From Coenobita brevimanus (Eukaryota > Arthropoda > Malacostraca > Decapoda > Coenobitidae): DNA of 64,000 bases. The stretch covers positions 26,405,552 through 26,469,551 of the forward strand of contig CM064732.1 of assembly GCA_032717465.1 (NCBI GenBank), written 5' to 3'. The translations under genes and the position numbers were made by a program. The notes below the pieces were generated by a model. The model was not told the origin of the DNA. It searched no databases and saw only the letters and a list, made by a program, of their open reading frames with translations. Of this stretch, positions 1-11,993 are shown one piece after another (within the stretch, counting starts at the first letter, position 1; every line of letters begins with the position of its first letter).

Positions 1-2
1 TG

Positions 3-258
3 TGGAAGACCCGAGTTTGCACAAGGATTCTCAGCCCCCCGATACTAATATAAGTACTGTAGGTTAAGGGGGAAGTTCGAGAGAGAACTCCGCAGAGGCG
101 ACTCGAGGCTATGGAAGACCCGAGTTTGCACAAGGATTTCTCAGCTCCCCGATATTAATACAAGTACTGTAGGTTAAGGCACAGGTTGAGGACTCGTGTG
201 CAGTTCGAGGCTATGGAAGACCCGAGTTTGCACAAGGATTCTCAACTTGCCAACACTA
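3..258. repeat. Tandem repeat, about 105-bp unit, 2.5 copies
   Basis: The motif TGGAAGACCCGAGTTTGCAC recurs at 3, 112 and 214, giving periods of 109 and 102. The first two units also share a core ending in a GTACTGTAGGTTAAGG-type stretch and a TTCGAGGCTA-like tail. The third unit diverges after about 45 bases. No coding frame runs through it. It sits about 630 bases before a probable LTR, so it could be the 3' internal region of an LTR element, but that link is inference. Confidence 0.75.
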
Positions 259-891
259 ATCGTGTGCTATAATTAATGGCGACCTCGAATGTACGAAGCT
301 TAGGCTGTCACTTGTATTTTTCAGCTAGAGCGTACTTTTTGTAGCATGTACTGATTGCTAGGCAGAGAGAGTAATTGTAACGTAATAACAATTTTGTCTC
401 ATTGACACCTTTGATGCTCCACCTTAATTGGTTTTGCAGGTACAGCAATGGGTGTAGCAGTTTTGCTGTGCAGGCCAGCTGATCGTCTGCCGCACGCTGC
501 CGCCTCTTCTTTTCTGCCTTCGTCGTCGCCATATTATTTACTGTGTCATTTTACATGTAGGTACAGTTACACTACAACTGTCACACCTACACCGTGTATT
601 ACATACACCACGCTACACAACAATTAGTTGTCAGTGTAAATGTAGCGACTTTTCACTCAGTTTGACCTGAGTACAGGATTTTCACCGTCATCACGGAGTT
701 TTTCCCTCAAGCTTGCTTCTATTAACGTAAATACGAGGTTTTTTCGCTCACTGGCGACTGCGACTTTCTCCTGTAGCACGATAGCACACACACCACAGTG
801 TGAATCTTGTGTGACTGAGCTAGGATTTATATCTATGTATATTGAAATCTTTCTTCTGAAGGAAGAAAGATTTAATTTTCATGGGGCGTAA
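259..891. other. No gene seen; possible internal 3' end of an LTR element
   Basis: AT-rich sequence with only short open frames and no recognisable protein. The last 35 bases contain a purine-rich run (858-870) and a G-rich ATGGGGCGTA stretch directly before the TGTCAC start of the next feature. That placement suits a polypurine tract but is not proof. Confidence 0.4.
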
Positions 892-1954
892 TGTCACGAG
901 TCGGCTAGTGACATTGGCTTTTTTGGGAAACCGCAAACTCAAGTGGAATCCCAGTTTATCGTTCAGTTAACCGCTCATTCGGATGGAAGCTTTGTCAAAT
1001 CAATTTTTCATTGTCATACGTGATTGTCTTTGTGTGAGACATTAGCGCTTCCACTGAGCGATTTGTTTTGGGCGTGTTTCACTCACTCGACCGTTAAAAA
1101 ATGCGGCCTATCACTCCCATTTCTTTCTCACGAGTTTACTCAGTCGAGTGTTTGCTGTGACGGAGTGAGGTAATGTGCTCCAGAAGTGTGAGAGAGAGAG
1201 GTCAGCAGCACCCAGACTCCACAAGACTACAGTCTCCAGACTCCCACCTTAGTTGGTGATACACCGCATTCATCGACCAGTATTTCCTTTTTGTATTTTC
1301 CTAGGTTTAAGAGTTTAGTTAAGTGTGCTGTTTCCTTACATGCTGGCCGTCTGCGCCGCATGTTGTGTTCTTTTCTAGGCATAAGAATTTAGCTCTTGTG
1401 TGAGTGAGTGAGTACAATCTCTTTATTTGAATTCATTTGAAATGTATCGTTAAATTTATTTTGTAATCAATAAATTTAACAGTTCATTTTCTTGAGCTTA
1501 ATGTAATGTAAACTCTTGTTTCATTTCTCCACAATTAAGCTTATCTTCCATATAGCTCCTAGCTTGCATAAACGTTTGCCTTTCATAACTGGTACTTAGG
1601 CCAGTCTTGTGTATTAAGCTTAAAATCCGTTGTCCCACCTAGGAGTTAAGCATCAGCAAGAACCTGATATTATTATTATTTATTGTCAGGGGTGAAGTTA
1701 CTTTCTCCAGAGGCTAACAGTACTAGTAATCAGCATTTGTGAGTAATTAGTCTCTGCTGTGTACTGTCGAGAAAGTTTATAAATTCTCGTTCTGAGAAAA
1801 TCGGCGAAGTAAGCCAGCGTAAAGAACCATTGCTTGATGTGGTAAGACAATCATTGTCACTGCTCGTCAATATTATCGAATATTATTACCAATTAAATAA
1901 TATTTAGCATTTATTTTAAAAACCCCGTGATATATATTTAAAAACCCCGTGACA
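892..1954 (+). mobile_element. Probable long terminal repeat (about 1063 bp)
   Basis: The segment starts TGTCAC and ends GTGACA, a perfect 6-base terminal inverted repeat with the TG...CA ends usual for LTRs. It is non-coding and holds an AATAAA polyadenylation-like signal at 1469-1474. A purine-rich stretch abuts its left edge. The 5 bases before it (CGTAA) and after it (ACCAC) do not match. It is therefore either the 3' LTR of an element extending left of the window or an old solo LTR. No partner LTR is present in the window, so the family cannot be named. Orientation follows from the AATAAA and the purine tract. Confidence 0.5.
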
Positions 1955-1964
1955 ACCACCACCT

Positions 1965-4407
1965 TTGGCTCTCCTCTCCTTTGACTGATCCACCTGGTGA
2001 GCAAGCCTACATCTTTTCTATCCTTAATGACCTTGAGCAGTTTGTACAACACCTTACCTGAATCCCTGACCGCCTTGGAGAGAGCTCCAACATACTTGAT
2101 CTCTTCCTTACAACTAATCCTTCTGCTTACACTTAATCTTTCCTCTCCGTTGGGCTCCTCCGATCACAACCTTATTACCTTAACCTGTCCTATCGCTCCG
2201 GTACAGCCTGTGGACCCTCCAAAGAAACAGCAACTGTGGCGCTTTGGAGCTGCAGATTAGGAGGCAGTACTTCTTTGATTTTCCCTGGAATGATTATTGC
2301 TTCCATGGTCGGGAGTCATCTTAGTGTGCCTTGCACATTACAGAGGTTATTCTCTCGGGCATAGAAGCATACATTCCTTTCTCATGTCCTTTGACTAATG
2401 CAAGAAAGCCTTGGTTTAATCACGCTTGTTCAAGGAGAGGACCTATAAAAGGTACCAGCGCCAACCCACCCCTGAATCACATCATTTTTATATTTCTGCC
2501 CGGAATCGTGCTCTGTTCTTCGCTCTGCTAAAAATAATTTCATCCGCACTAAATGCTCTCAACTCTCCAACTCCAATTCTTCCTGCTCCTTCTGGCACCT
2601 TGCCAAAAACCTTTCTAACAACTTTATCTCATCATCCTTACCTCCTCTTTTCTACTCTGATGGCTCTGTAGCTATTTCTTCTATTGATAATGCAGATCTC
2701 TTCGCTCAGATTTCTCCTCCAGTTCCACCTTAGACGATTCCGGTGCTGTTCCTCCATCACTTCCCCCCTCTGTCTTCCTCATGGCTGACATTAGAATTTC
2801 TTCAGCTGATGTATTTTCTGCCATCACTGTCCTCAGCATTAACAAGGCATATGGGCCTGGTGGAGTCCCTCCTGTTGTCCTCAAGAACTGTTCTTCTGTG
2901 CTTACACCCTGCTGAGGAAAACTCTTTCGCCTTTGTCTTTCAACCTGTACCTTTCCTTCTTGCTGGAAGTTTGCTCTCATTCAGCCTGTCCCAAAGAAGG
3001 GTAACCATTCCCAATCCTCTAACTATCGTCCAATTGCTTTAACATCCTGTGTCTCAAAAGTTTTTGAGTCTATTCTTAACAGAGAAATTTTAAAGCATCT
3101 TTCCAATTACAACCTTCTTTCTGATCGTCCATATGGGTTCCGTCAGGGATGCTCAACTGGCGATCTTCTCACCTACCTTTCAGACTCTTGGTAATCCTCC
3201 TTTCGGGACTTTGGCGAAAGCTTTGCCATTGCACTTGACATCTCAAAGGCTTTTGATCAAGTCTGGCAGAAATCTTTAATTTCCAAACTGCCCTCTTATG
3301 GTTTCTATCCTTCCATCTGTGCCTTCATCTTCAATTTCCTTTCTGGTCGTTCTACAGCTGCTGTTGTAGACAGCCATCGTTCTTCTTCTAGATCTATTAA
3401 CAGTGGGGCTCTGTCCTATCACCAACTCTCTTCCTTTTATTCATCAATGATCTAAGCTGAACATCTAACCCTATCCACTCGTATGCTGATGATTCCACCA
3501 TTCACCTTTCCATTCGGTTCCCGCAACGTCCATCCCAGCAGTTACTTCAACAATCAAGGGATGAGGCTATGGCACTCCTAATGTCTGACCTGGCTCGTAT
3601 CTCTGACTGGGGTAAAAATAATCTTGTTGTTTTTAATGCATCTAGGACTCAGTTTTTACACCTATCAACCCGACAGAAACTTCCAAAGGGGTAACCACTA
3701 ATGATTGATAATATCCAACTCAATCCAGGATTATCCTTGAACATGCTTGAGGTTTCATTCACTCGGGATTTATCATGGAAAGATCATATAACATCTCTGG
3801 TAAAATCTGCTTCCTAGAGATTAGGTGTGCTAAGCCGACTCCGTACCTTTTTTACCCCTGCACAGTTGTTGACTTTATATACGGGATTTATTCGCCCCTG
3901 TATGGAGTACAACTTTCATGTGTGGGGAGGCTCCCCACATACGGCTCTTCTTAATAGGGTGGGGTCAAAGGCATTTCGTCTCATCAACTCTGCTCCTCTT
4001 ACTGGCTCCCTTCAACCTCTGTCTCTTCGCCGCAATGTTGCCTCTTTATCTCTTTTCTATCTCTATTTCCATGGTCATTGCCCCTCTGAACTGTCTGCTT
4101 GCATCCCTCCACCTCTACGACAGATGCGTAGCACCCATCCAACAATAAAGTCTCATCCTTTTTCTGTCCAACTCTCTAATGCAACAGTTAACCGTTACTC
4201 CGAATCCTTCATTTATGCAACATGTCAACTCTGTATCTGTCTCCCTCTGTCTGTATTTCCTACTTCCTATGATCTCCAGTCTTTCAAACGCAGTGTGTTC
4301 AGGCATCTCAAATGAACAGATCTTGAATTTGGCTGTCTTTTGTGTGTGTTTTTTTCTTAGAAGTAAGTGTTTTGCAGGCTCGTAGCCTTTGGTTCCTTCT
4401 TCCTCGC

Positions 4408-4410
<3 letters not shown>
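1965..4410 (+). mobile_element. Decayed Jockey/CR1-type LINE, family J copy 1
   Basis: A non-LTR retrotransposon copy, 5'-truncated inside the endonuclease domain. In order I can read the endonuclease end (SSDHNLI near 2160-2185, in a 1997-2260 frame); the RT start YRPIALTSC near 3020; RT motif A ALDISKAFD near 3235; YADDS near 3480; and the thumb/C-terminal region in a 3827-4315 frame with the family signature HVWGGSPHTALLNR. Frameshifts and stops break it throughout, including a deletion near 3415 that removes part of the motif before YADD. The 3' end GGTTCCTTCTTCCTCG matches copy 2 at 15350-15380 (minus strand), which fixes the element boundary. It is followed directly by an AT array. Confidence 0.85.
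3827..4315 (+). pseudogene. LINE RT C-terminal fragment (family J)
   Basis: The longest surviving frame of this copy, about 160 codons. It covers the region after the RT palm: LRTFFTPAQLLTLYTGFIRP, then VWGGSPHTALLNRV, ending SFKRSVFRHLK. The frame opens at an internal codon of the former ORF2, so the nominal start is not biological. The matching region of copy 2 lies at 15438-16064 on the minus strand. It would act only as part of a LINE ORF2 protein. On its own it lacks the catalytic motifs and cannot function. Confidence 0.85.

Positions 4411-4478
<68 letters not shown>
4411..4478. repeat. (AT)34 microsatellite
   Basis: An uninterrupted AT dinucleotide array starting at the 3' end of the family J LINE, followed by a short TTTA run. 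Confidence 0.98.
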
Positions 4479-4481
<3 letters not shown>

Positions 4482-5138
4482 TTATTTATTTATTTACCTA
4501 ACTTGCTTTAGCATCTATGTTTTCTTACTCCCTATTGAATTTCTTTATTGTTTCCTTTTCATTTGCTATCTTTATTTTAATTTTATCTATATTGTTTCTC
4601 CTTTTGTTTCTTTACATTCGTGTTGATTCTGATGAGTTCTCGCATCCCATTTTCTACTGTATTTTTCCTATGGTTTCCTTTTTAACACGTTTGTCGTTAA
4701 TTCTGGTTTTGAGTTCTTCATTTCCTGATGAATTTCTTTCTCTTCTCTGCCCTGTGCTTTCAGTTCCGTACTGCTGAATCCCGTTACAATGGATAATAAG
4801 GTTCACTGACAGCTGGTGCTGCCTGCCGGTCGAAGCGACTTCTGGTCCTCTAGTTTCTCTGTTTCTTGCTGCATTTTTGTCTGTTTTCTTTTCTAAAGTT
4901 GTGTTTTTTTCCTTGATTTCATGCTTCATTTTCATACCTTATTTTATGTTGCACAAGTATTCCTTGCATCATATGCCTGCCGATTTTCCCACTGTCACCG
5001 CAGGTACTCATATCATTCTTGTTTTATTTTATATAAAGTTTGCTGCAGTACATTATAACACATAACAGTATTACAGTAGTCATAAAACAGTGTCAGGGAG
5101 CAAAATGTAAAACACTAAATGATACTTGAAGTCTGCGT

Positions 5139-5139
<1 letters not shown>
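4479..5139. other. No gene seen
   Basis: T-rich DNA. Open frames here are short, low-complexity and without recognisable domains. Confidence 0.6.
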
Positions 5140-5179
<40 letters not shown>

Positions 5180-5181
5180 TA

Positions 5182-5240
<59 letters not shown>
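5140..5240. repeat. Compound (AC)17 - (AT)27 microsatellite
   Basis: An AC array at 5140-5173, a short ATACATAC bridge, then an AT array at 5186-5240 that runs up to the left end of the pogo-like element. Confidence 0.97.
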
Positions 5241-5244
<4 letters not shown>

Positions 5245-5246
5245 TA

Positions 5247-5738
5247 TGGTAAACCCTCAATATAACGAACCTTGGTATTGTGAATTTCGAATATAACGAG
5301 AGGCCAAATCACGACCGAACTTCGCTCGGAATTTGCGAACAAAGTTCGCTAAATGAGGGGGAAGTTTGGGAATCAGCCCATGGTGACAACAGGATCCCTT
5401 CCTGGCACAGTAAATCTACTTCAACAGCATCCCTTCCTGGCACAGTAAGCGTACTGTAACAGTACTACATTATACTGTGTTTTTATTATAGGCATTGTAT
5501 TTATATATATGTACAACTTCATACAGTATTGTATTTACATGTACAAATTCATAAACCATCGAATTCTCCATGCAAAACTTCATAGAGTTAGTTTAGGTTA
5601 TGTTTGAGCATGTAGGACCTAATGACACCCCTTATATTGGAAACTGAATTCGGTAATCCCTTGGAGATACCGAACATTTGTATATAGCGAGCTTTTGGAT
5701 ATAACAACCCCCTCAATTAGTTCGTTATACCAAGGGTT

Positions 5739-5743
<5 letters not shown>
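5247..5743. mobile_element. Pogo/Tigger-like non-autonomous DNA element (MITE), about 0.5 kb
   Basis: The two ends are inverted: the left begins GGTAAACCCTCAATATAACG and the right, read on the minus strand, begins AGTAAACCCTTGGTATAACG. Subterminal ATATAACGA-type words recur in both halves. GTAAACCCTCNNTATAACGA ends are characteristic of Tigger/pogo elements of the IS630-Tc1-mariner superfamily, which duplicate a TA. Here TA flanks both sides, but because the flanks are TA arrays the duplication cannot be separated from the repeat. The interior has no transposase frame, so it would need one supplied in trans. A few bases of uncertainty remain at each end. Confidence 0.75.

Positions 5744-5800
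<57 letters not shown>
5742..5800. repeat. Compound (TA)n - (GA)14 microsatellite
   Basis: TA to 5772, then AG to 5800. This is the right flank of the pogo-like element. With 5186-5240 it suggests that one original TA array was split by the insertion. Confidence 0.95.
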
Positions 5801-5806
<6 letters not shown>

Positions 5807-6450
5807 ACTGCTCAGGGAGTGTACCTCGCAGTAGTGATCTGGCCTGAGTACTGGCTCGACTTAGTGCGGCCAGGCAAGGTAGGTGCAACCAAGCTAGAAG
5901 GACCCTACTAGCAGTTAACCGAATAAAAGCTCTGATCCTACCTGAGTCATCAACAAGATAGATGGGTGTACTGGCTGTTTTCGTTCATCAACTCTTCCCC
6001 TTCGGGTGTTGCAATAAGAAGGTCACAAAGGACGATGACGAGGCCATCTCATCCCCACCCACACTGCAAACTCTTGAGCTGGAGCATCTGCCAGAGGAGG
6101 GGTGGCCTTTTGAAGAGCATGGACGAGGAAGCCGCTGATGAGGATGTTGGGGCCACCTGGACCCCTACCTCTCGTGAGACCGTCTCAGGTCACATCCCCA
6201 GCCTGAGAGGGTGGTGGTGGTCCTTGAAAGGTGAACATGAGCCTATTCGTGGAGTGCTGTCATAGAGTGATGGCTTGCATACTGGAAAGTAGCAGTAGTC
6301 AGATTATAAGCACTCCCCCCACGATAGTCATAAGCCAGCTAAGTTGGGTAATGTTGGTTATTTTTCTCCCAAATGTATGAGAGACGCCTGTGTACTGCAG
6401 TGGACTGTTACAGGCTACGATTATGATCGTGATCGTCATATTTCTATATC
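5801..6450. other. No recognisable gene
   Basis: Contains a 99-codon frame at 5966-6265 and, in another frame, an acidic run (DDDEA) near 6035. No domain or codon pattern convinces me. It may be eroded transposon sequence. Confidence 0.4.
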
Positions 6451-6452
6451 TA

Positions 6453-7567
<1,115 letters not shown>

Positions 7568-7616
<49 letters not shown>
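7568..7616. repeat. (TA)24 microsatellite
   Basis: A pure TA array abutting the 3' tail of the minus-strand RTE-A1 LINE fragment, whose tail reads TATAGATAGA on its own strand. Confidence 0.97.
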
Positions 7617-7618
<2 letters not shown>

Positions 7619-8337
7619 TATCTATATACCTAGGCTGCTTCCCCCAAGGAAAGGGAGGCAGCCGAGACAGGACGACACACTCCCCATTTACTCATCCATT
7701 CAAACACATTCATTCGCATCTTACCCCCAAGGGGAGAACGGACAGATCCTCACCGCACCACACCACACAAGGGTCAACTGCGCAATGAAATCAGTGACAT
7801 CCGCAGCAGGGCCAGACAGCGGAGCTGGTTTACCCCTGCCACATCATAACAGACCCATCCCCTTACCCGCACCTGACCTGACTAGCTGATCAGACCAAAT
7901 GCGGGAGAATATCCCCTCAGGGCTGCGTCATCACTTCTTCATTCACAGTTTCTCTCCATTTATTTCTGTCACGCACAGCCACTCTTCCTTGCTCAACTGA
8001 CATCCCTCTCGCATCCAGTGCTCTCTTCACACTGTCCATCCATCCTATTCGTGGGCTTCCTCTCAGCCTTACACCTCTCACATCAGATCTAGTTATACTT
8101 TTCACCAATCGCTCATTATCCATTCTCTCCATATGCTCAAACCATCGCAACACCCTCTGCTCAACTCTACCAGCCATCTCCCGAACAACTCCAGTTCTCC
8201 TTTGCACTTCATCATTTCGCACTCGATCCATATGCGTCACTCCAAACATACTCCTCAGACACCTCATCTCCATTACATTCAAGCTTTTCCTCTCTGCTAC
8301 ACCCATATTCCATGTTTCAGCCCCATATAACGCAGTT
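7617..8337 (-). mobile_element. RTE-type LINE, lineage A1, 3' fragment
   Basis: Minus-strand 3' end of the LINE lineage whose longer copy lies at 59663-62413. The coding part (8306 down to 7917) gives the C-terminal domain after the RT: AERKSLNVMEMRCLRSM, then DRVRNDEVQRRTGVVREMA, LRWFEHMERM and a DARGMSVEQGRVAVRDRN block. The roughly 300-bp 3' UTR (7625-7916) is the near-exact complement of 62095-62410 and includes the GCAGCCCTGAGGGG start. The 5' part is truncated at about 8337. The GHxxRM-type C-terminus is familiar from RTE-clade endonuclease-reverse transcriptases. Without EN or RT it is dead. Confidence 0.88.
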
Positions 8338-8482
8338 ATACGGGGCTGTATGTCATGTGCTTTGTCTTTTACTCTCCTGTAAGGAGCAGTGCAATTCAGT
8401 TAGCTGAAGAACTGTCCTGAAATCAGTCCTCTCTCTTTATTCGGCTTCAGTCGATGATTGTGAGATATTATTGTCACTATCT
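8338..8482. other. Spacer between two head-to-head LINE copies
   Basis: A short unique-looking stretch between the truncated 5' ends of the A1 fragment (minus) and the A2 copy (plus). No gene. Confidence 0.5.
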
Positions 8483-9113
8483 GTATGCGCCAACGCAAGA
8501 TTGTGCAACCAGAGTGAGAGAAGAGTTCTGGACAAATGTGGAAATGTGCATGGAAAAGTTTGGAAGGAATGAGAGAGTGTTTTTGATCGGTGATATGAAT
8601 GGTAAAGTAGGGAATGTGAAGATGGATGGAATAGTTGGTGAGTGGGGTGTGCCTGCTGAGATAGATGAGAATGGCAGTGCGTTAGTGGACATTTGTGCTG
8701 GGAGAAGGTTGGTGAAAGCCAATACCCTCTTCAGGCACAAAATTATCCACAGGTATACATGGCGAGTGATGAGAAGGGTGGGTGGTGAACTGAATGAAAG
8801 GAAGGCAGTGATTGATTATGTGTGTGTGGATGAAAGGATGCGAAGATGTGTAATGGATGCAAGAGCTTATAGAGGTTGGGGGAGTGGACTTTCTGACCAC
8901 TACTTGGTGATGGCCAGAATCAAGATCCAAATAAGATGGGGAAATAGAAGGGAAGGACGGGAAGAAGGAGTATTTGTATGGAGAGTGGAAAGGTTACAAG
9001 AGGATGAGAAAAAGGCAGAGTATAACAGAGAAGTGGAGGAACGATTGGGCAAATATGAATTGGAGCAGATGGGGACGTGGAAGGTATGTGCAGGATATTC
9101 GCAGAAGAAATAA
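8454..9113 (+). pseudogene. LINE A2 endonuclease (APE-like) fragment
   Basis: AP-endonuclease-like domain that nicks target DNA for target-primed reverse transcription in RTE elements. Visible motifs are YAPTQD, FLIGDMNGKVG (metal-binding Asp and Asn), IDYVCVDER and the terminal SDHYLV. The N-terminal endonuclease strands are missing because of 5' truncation; codons before about 8483 are flanking DNA. The frame is lost near 9070, where a G-run is one base shorter than in the copy at 32042-32854. It is restored near 9160, where another G-run is one base longer. This is not a functional gene. Confidence 0.88.
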
Positions 9114-9161
9114 GTGCAGCATGTGATGTGGTGTGTGGAATGAAGAGAAGACGGAGGGGGG

Positions 9162-9782
9162 GTGCAAGGAACAGCGTGGTGGACTGAAGAGGTGAGACAG
9201 GCTGTGGCACAAAAGAAGAAAGCATACAATGAATGGATGAGAAATAGGGACGTGGAAGAAGTTGAGAGGCAGAAGAGAGAGTTATATGTAGAAAGAAAGA
9301 GAGAGGTGAAAAGATTAGTAAGAGAGAGTAAGAAGAGAGAGGATGAGGAATTTGGAAGGAATTTGAGTGTAAAGTGGAGGGACTGTAAGAAAATGTTCTG
9401 GAAAGAGGTGAAAAGAGTAAGACAGGGTGGAAGTGAAGTTAGCAGGGGAGTGAAAGATAAAAATGGTAGATTACTAATGGAGAAGGGAGAAAAAGTGAGC
9501 AGATGGAGAGAACACTTTAAGGAATTGTTGAACATAGGGGATGGAAGTAATGCGAGTATAAGTGGCTGGGGAATGGCTGGGAGAAGGAGGGAGGTGGGAA
9601 GACAGGAAGAAATCAGTAGGACAGAAGTTGTGGAAGCAATGAAGAGAGTTAAATTGGGGAAAGCCCAGGGAATTGATGGAGTGTGTTGTGAACCGCTGAA
9701 GCATGGGGGAAAGATAGTAGTAGAATGGATGTGGAAAATGTGCAGGTTGGCCTGGGAGGAAGGTAGAGTCCTGGAGGATTAG
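9162..9782 (+). pseudogene. LINE A2 linker and RT N-terminal fragment
   Basis: Continues the A2 ORF in the same phase. It begins at the GTAWWTEEVRQAV block common to RTE proteins, passes through a long basic, helix-prone linker (many KRLVRESKKR-type runs) and reaches the RT finger motif VKLGKAQGIDG. The frame stops at a TAG (9780-9782) where the copy at 31377-31982 has TGG, so one G-to-A change removed a tryptophan codon. The following frame at 9804 resumes in the same phase. Confidence 0.88.
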
Positions 9783-9803
9783 AAGTCAGGTATATTTATT
9801 CCC

Positions 9804-11018
9804 TTGTACAAAGGAAAAGGGGAAAAAGAAGTGTGTGGTAATCATAGGGGCATTGGTCTTCTTAGTATAATAGGAAAAGTGTATGGCAGGATACTTAATG
9901 ACAGAGTTAGAGAAAGAACAGAGATTTTAGTTGGAGAAGAACAGGGAGGCTTTAGGAAGGGAAGAGGTTGTGTAGATCAGATATTCATTCTTAGATCTTT
10001 AGTGGAAAAGTTTCTAGAGAAGGGAAAGAAGTTGTATGCGGCTTTCATGGATATGGAGAAAGCATATGATGGGGTGGATAGACAAGGATTGTGGAAAGTA
10101 TTAAGAATATATGGAGTAGATAGGAAGTTGTTGAATGCTTTGAAGAGTATGTATGATGGTGCTAAGGCTGCAATGCGTGTGGATGGTGAACTGAGTGAAT
10201 TTTTCTCTTTGAAGGTTGGATTGAAACAGGGATGTGTCATGTTTCCATGGTTGTTCAATCTGTACATGGATGGGGTAATAAAAGAGGTACAAGGTAGGGT
10301 AGTGGATGTTGGAGTGGCCCAGGTGAGAGAGGAAAATGTTTGGAAACTCCCTGTACTGTTGTTTGCAGATGATACTGTGCTGTTGAGTGAAGACGAAGGA
10401 GAGCTGCAAGGCTTGGTGGATGAGTTCGGGAGAGTGTGTAAGAAACGGAATCTAAAGGTGAATGTAGGGAAGAGTAAAGTGATGGTCTTTGAGAGAGGTG
10501 AAGTCAGTGAATGTACAGCGAGGTTGGATGGTGAGGAATTGGAAAATGTGAGTACGTTTAAGTACTTGGGTAGTGTGATGAGTAAGGATGGAAGTTTGGA
10601 GGGTGAAGTGCTTGAAAGGGTACAGCAGGGAAGAAAGATTGCTGTTTCTTTGAAAGCAGTGATAAGAAGCAGGGAAGTGAGCATGGAAGTGAAAAAGTTA
10701 CTACATGACCGTACTGTGATACCAACTCTAACGTATGGAAGTGAAGCTTGGACGTTGCTGGAAGGACACAAGTCAAGAGTGAGAGCAGTGGAAATGAGTT
10801 ATTTAAGAGGAGCCTGTGGAGTCACATGGAAAGACAGGCTGACAAATGAGGATATAAAGGAGCGTTGTGGTGTGGATGTGGATGTGATAGGAAGCGTTAG
10901 GAGGAATACACTGAGGTGGTATGGGCATGTGGAGAGGATGGAGGGTGAAAGACTGACGAAGAGAGTGTATGTGAGTGAGGTGGAGGGGGGAAGAAGGAGG
11001 GGGAGGCCGAGGGTGTGA
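9804..11018 (+). pseudogene. LINE A2 reverse transcriptase and C-terminal domain
   Basis: A 404-codon frame with the RT palm largely intact: HRGIGLLS, the motif A aspartate in AFMDMEKAYDGV (about 10045), GLKQGCV (about 10222) and the catalytic FADDTVLL (about 10363). The C-terminal GHVERM domain follows (about 10925). An RT of this type copies its own RNA from a nicked chromosomal end. The last codons are damaged: AGG and TGG codons of related copies are TGA here (11015-11020), cutting the last 30 or so residues. The nominal start is internal to the former ORF. Cysteine-free basic C-terminal segments and overall order fit the RTE clade. Confidence 0.9.
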
Positions 11019-11149
11019 TGAAGGGATGGGGTGGAGTGTTATATGTGAGAGGGGGTATGAGTCGGGAGCCGGGCAGTGAAATGGCGGGGGACAGGGCGCC
11101 GTGGAGGCGATTTGTTTGTGGCCACCCCGAACGGGATTGAGGCGTCTGG

Positions 11150-11151
<2 letters not shown>

Positions 11152-11225
<74 letters not shown>
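11152..11225. repeat. (AT)37 microsatellite at LINE 3' end
   Basis: A pure array directly continuing the GGCAATA end of the A2 copy. Related copies carry GATA repeats at this position. Confidence 0.97.
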
Positions 11226-11228
<3 letters not shown>

Positions 11229-11910
11229 CAGAGACTTCACTTCACCGTGAAGATATGTAATGGTTTATTTCGGCACAAAGCATCCAGTGATCACCATATT
11301 GACTGGAAAGGCTCCAAGATTCTAGCAAGATCAAAAAGCTTAGATGAAAGAAATGTAAAAGAATCTTGTCTAATTTCTGGCACATATGAAAAGAATGTAA
11401 ACATGAGCTATGGTCATTTTAAGTGTGATAAATTGTTAACTGAATTTTAAAGCAGTATCCCCCAGACTAACACGTGATTGTTTCCTGTCATCTCCTGGTG
11501 GTGTAGTCACACCTGTGAGGGACACACCAAGCATTAATCCTCTAGGTCCTTAGTTAAGCAGCAGTATTTGTCCCCTCCTCCCTCACCGACTCCCCTTCCC
11601 CCTTCCCCTCCTCCCCTTCCCTTTCCCCTCCCTCCCACTCCCCTTTATTCCCCTCCTACTTCCTCCTCCTTTGTCACGTGCATTTTTAGATTCAGGTCAT
11701 CCTTTGTTGTGTTCCACTCCCTGCTGCAGGTGACCATAAGTTAAGCCGCAGGTAAAAATTCAGGTCATCCATTGTTCTTTTTGCCACTACCTGCTGCGGG
11801 TGTGCATAAAAGACCTCTACCCTTTACGTTTCTGTCTCACTCTGTCTGAAGATGTAATATACGAAAGTACTCACTGTCGCTCCTTTCATTTCTCCCGTGG
11901 TTCGTTCGCA
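11226..11910. other. No gene; imperfect 68-bp-spaced duplication inside
   Basis: Mostly unique-looking DNA with a CCCCTCC-rich tract (11565-11670). The segment TTCAGGTCATCC...CTGCTGC..GT at about 11691-11745 recurs at 11759-11813. No protein-coding signal was recognised. Confidence 0.5.
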
Positions 11911-11917
11911 TATATAT

Positions 11918-11990
<73 letters not shown>
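11911..11990. repeat. (TA)n microsatellite, left of SINE
   Basis: A TA array with a single AGA interruption at 11918-11920, ending exactly at the SINE head. Confidence 0.96.

Positions 11991-11993
<3 letters not shown>

Larger units (their letters stand above)
8483..11151 (+). mobile_element. RTE-type LINE, lineage A2 copy 1
   Basis: The longest plus-strand A2 copy: most of the endonuclease, the linker, RT and C-terminal domain, and a short 3' UTR. All three surviving open frames (8454-9113, 9162-9782, 9804-11018) are in the same phase, so little damage separates it from a full ORF. It starts abruptly at the YAPTQD endonuclease motif, so it is 5'-truncated as LINE copies usually are. The 3' UTR block (TGGAGGCGATTTGTTTGTGG) matches the copies at 13439, 30130 and 46583. 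The sequence ends in GGCAATA followed by a TA array. Confidence 0.9.

Noticed and set aside
5966..6265. Small host gene of 99 codons
   Set aside because: No recognisable domain, no conserved context, and it ends in repeats; more likely chance.
8900..10776. Long minus-strand frames opposite the A2 LINE (for example 9977-10771)
   Set aside because: They are antisense shadows of the RT coding sequence, caused by its purine-rich codons.
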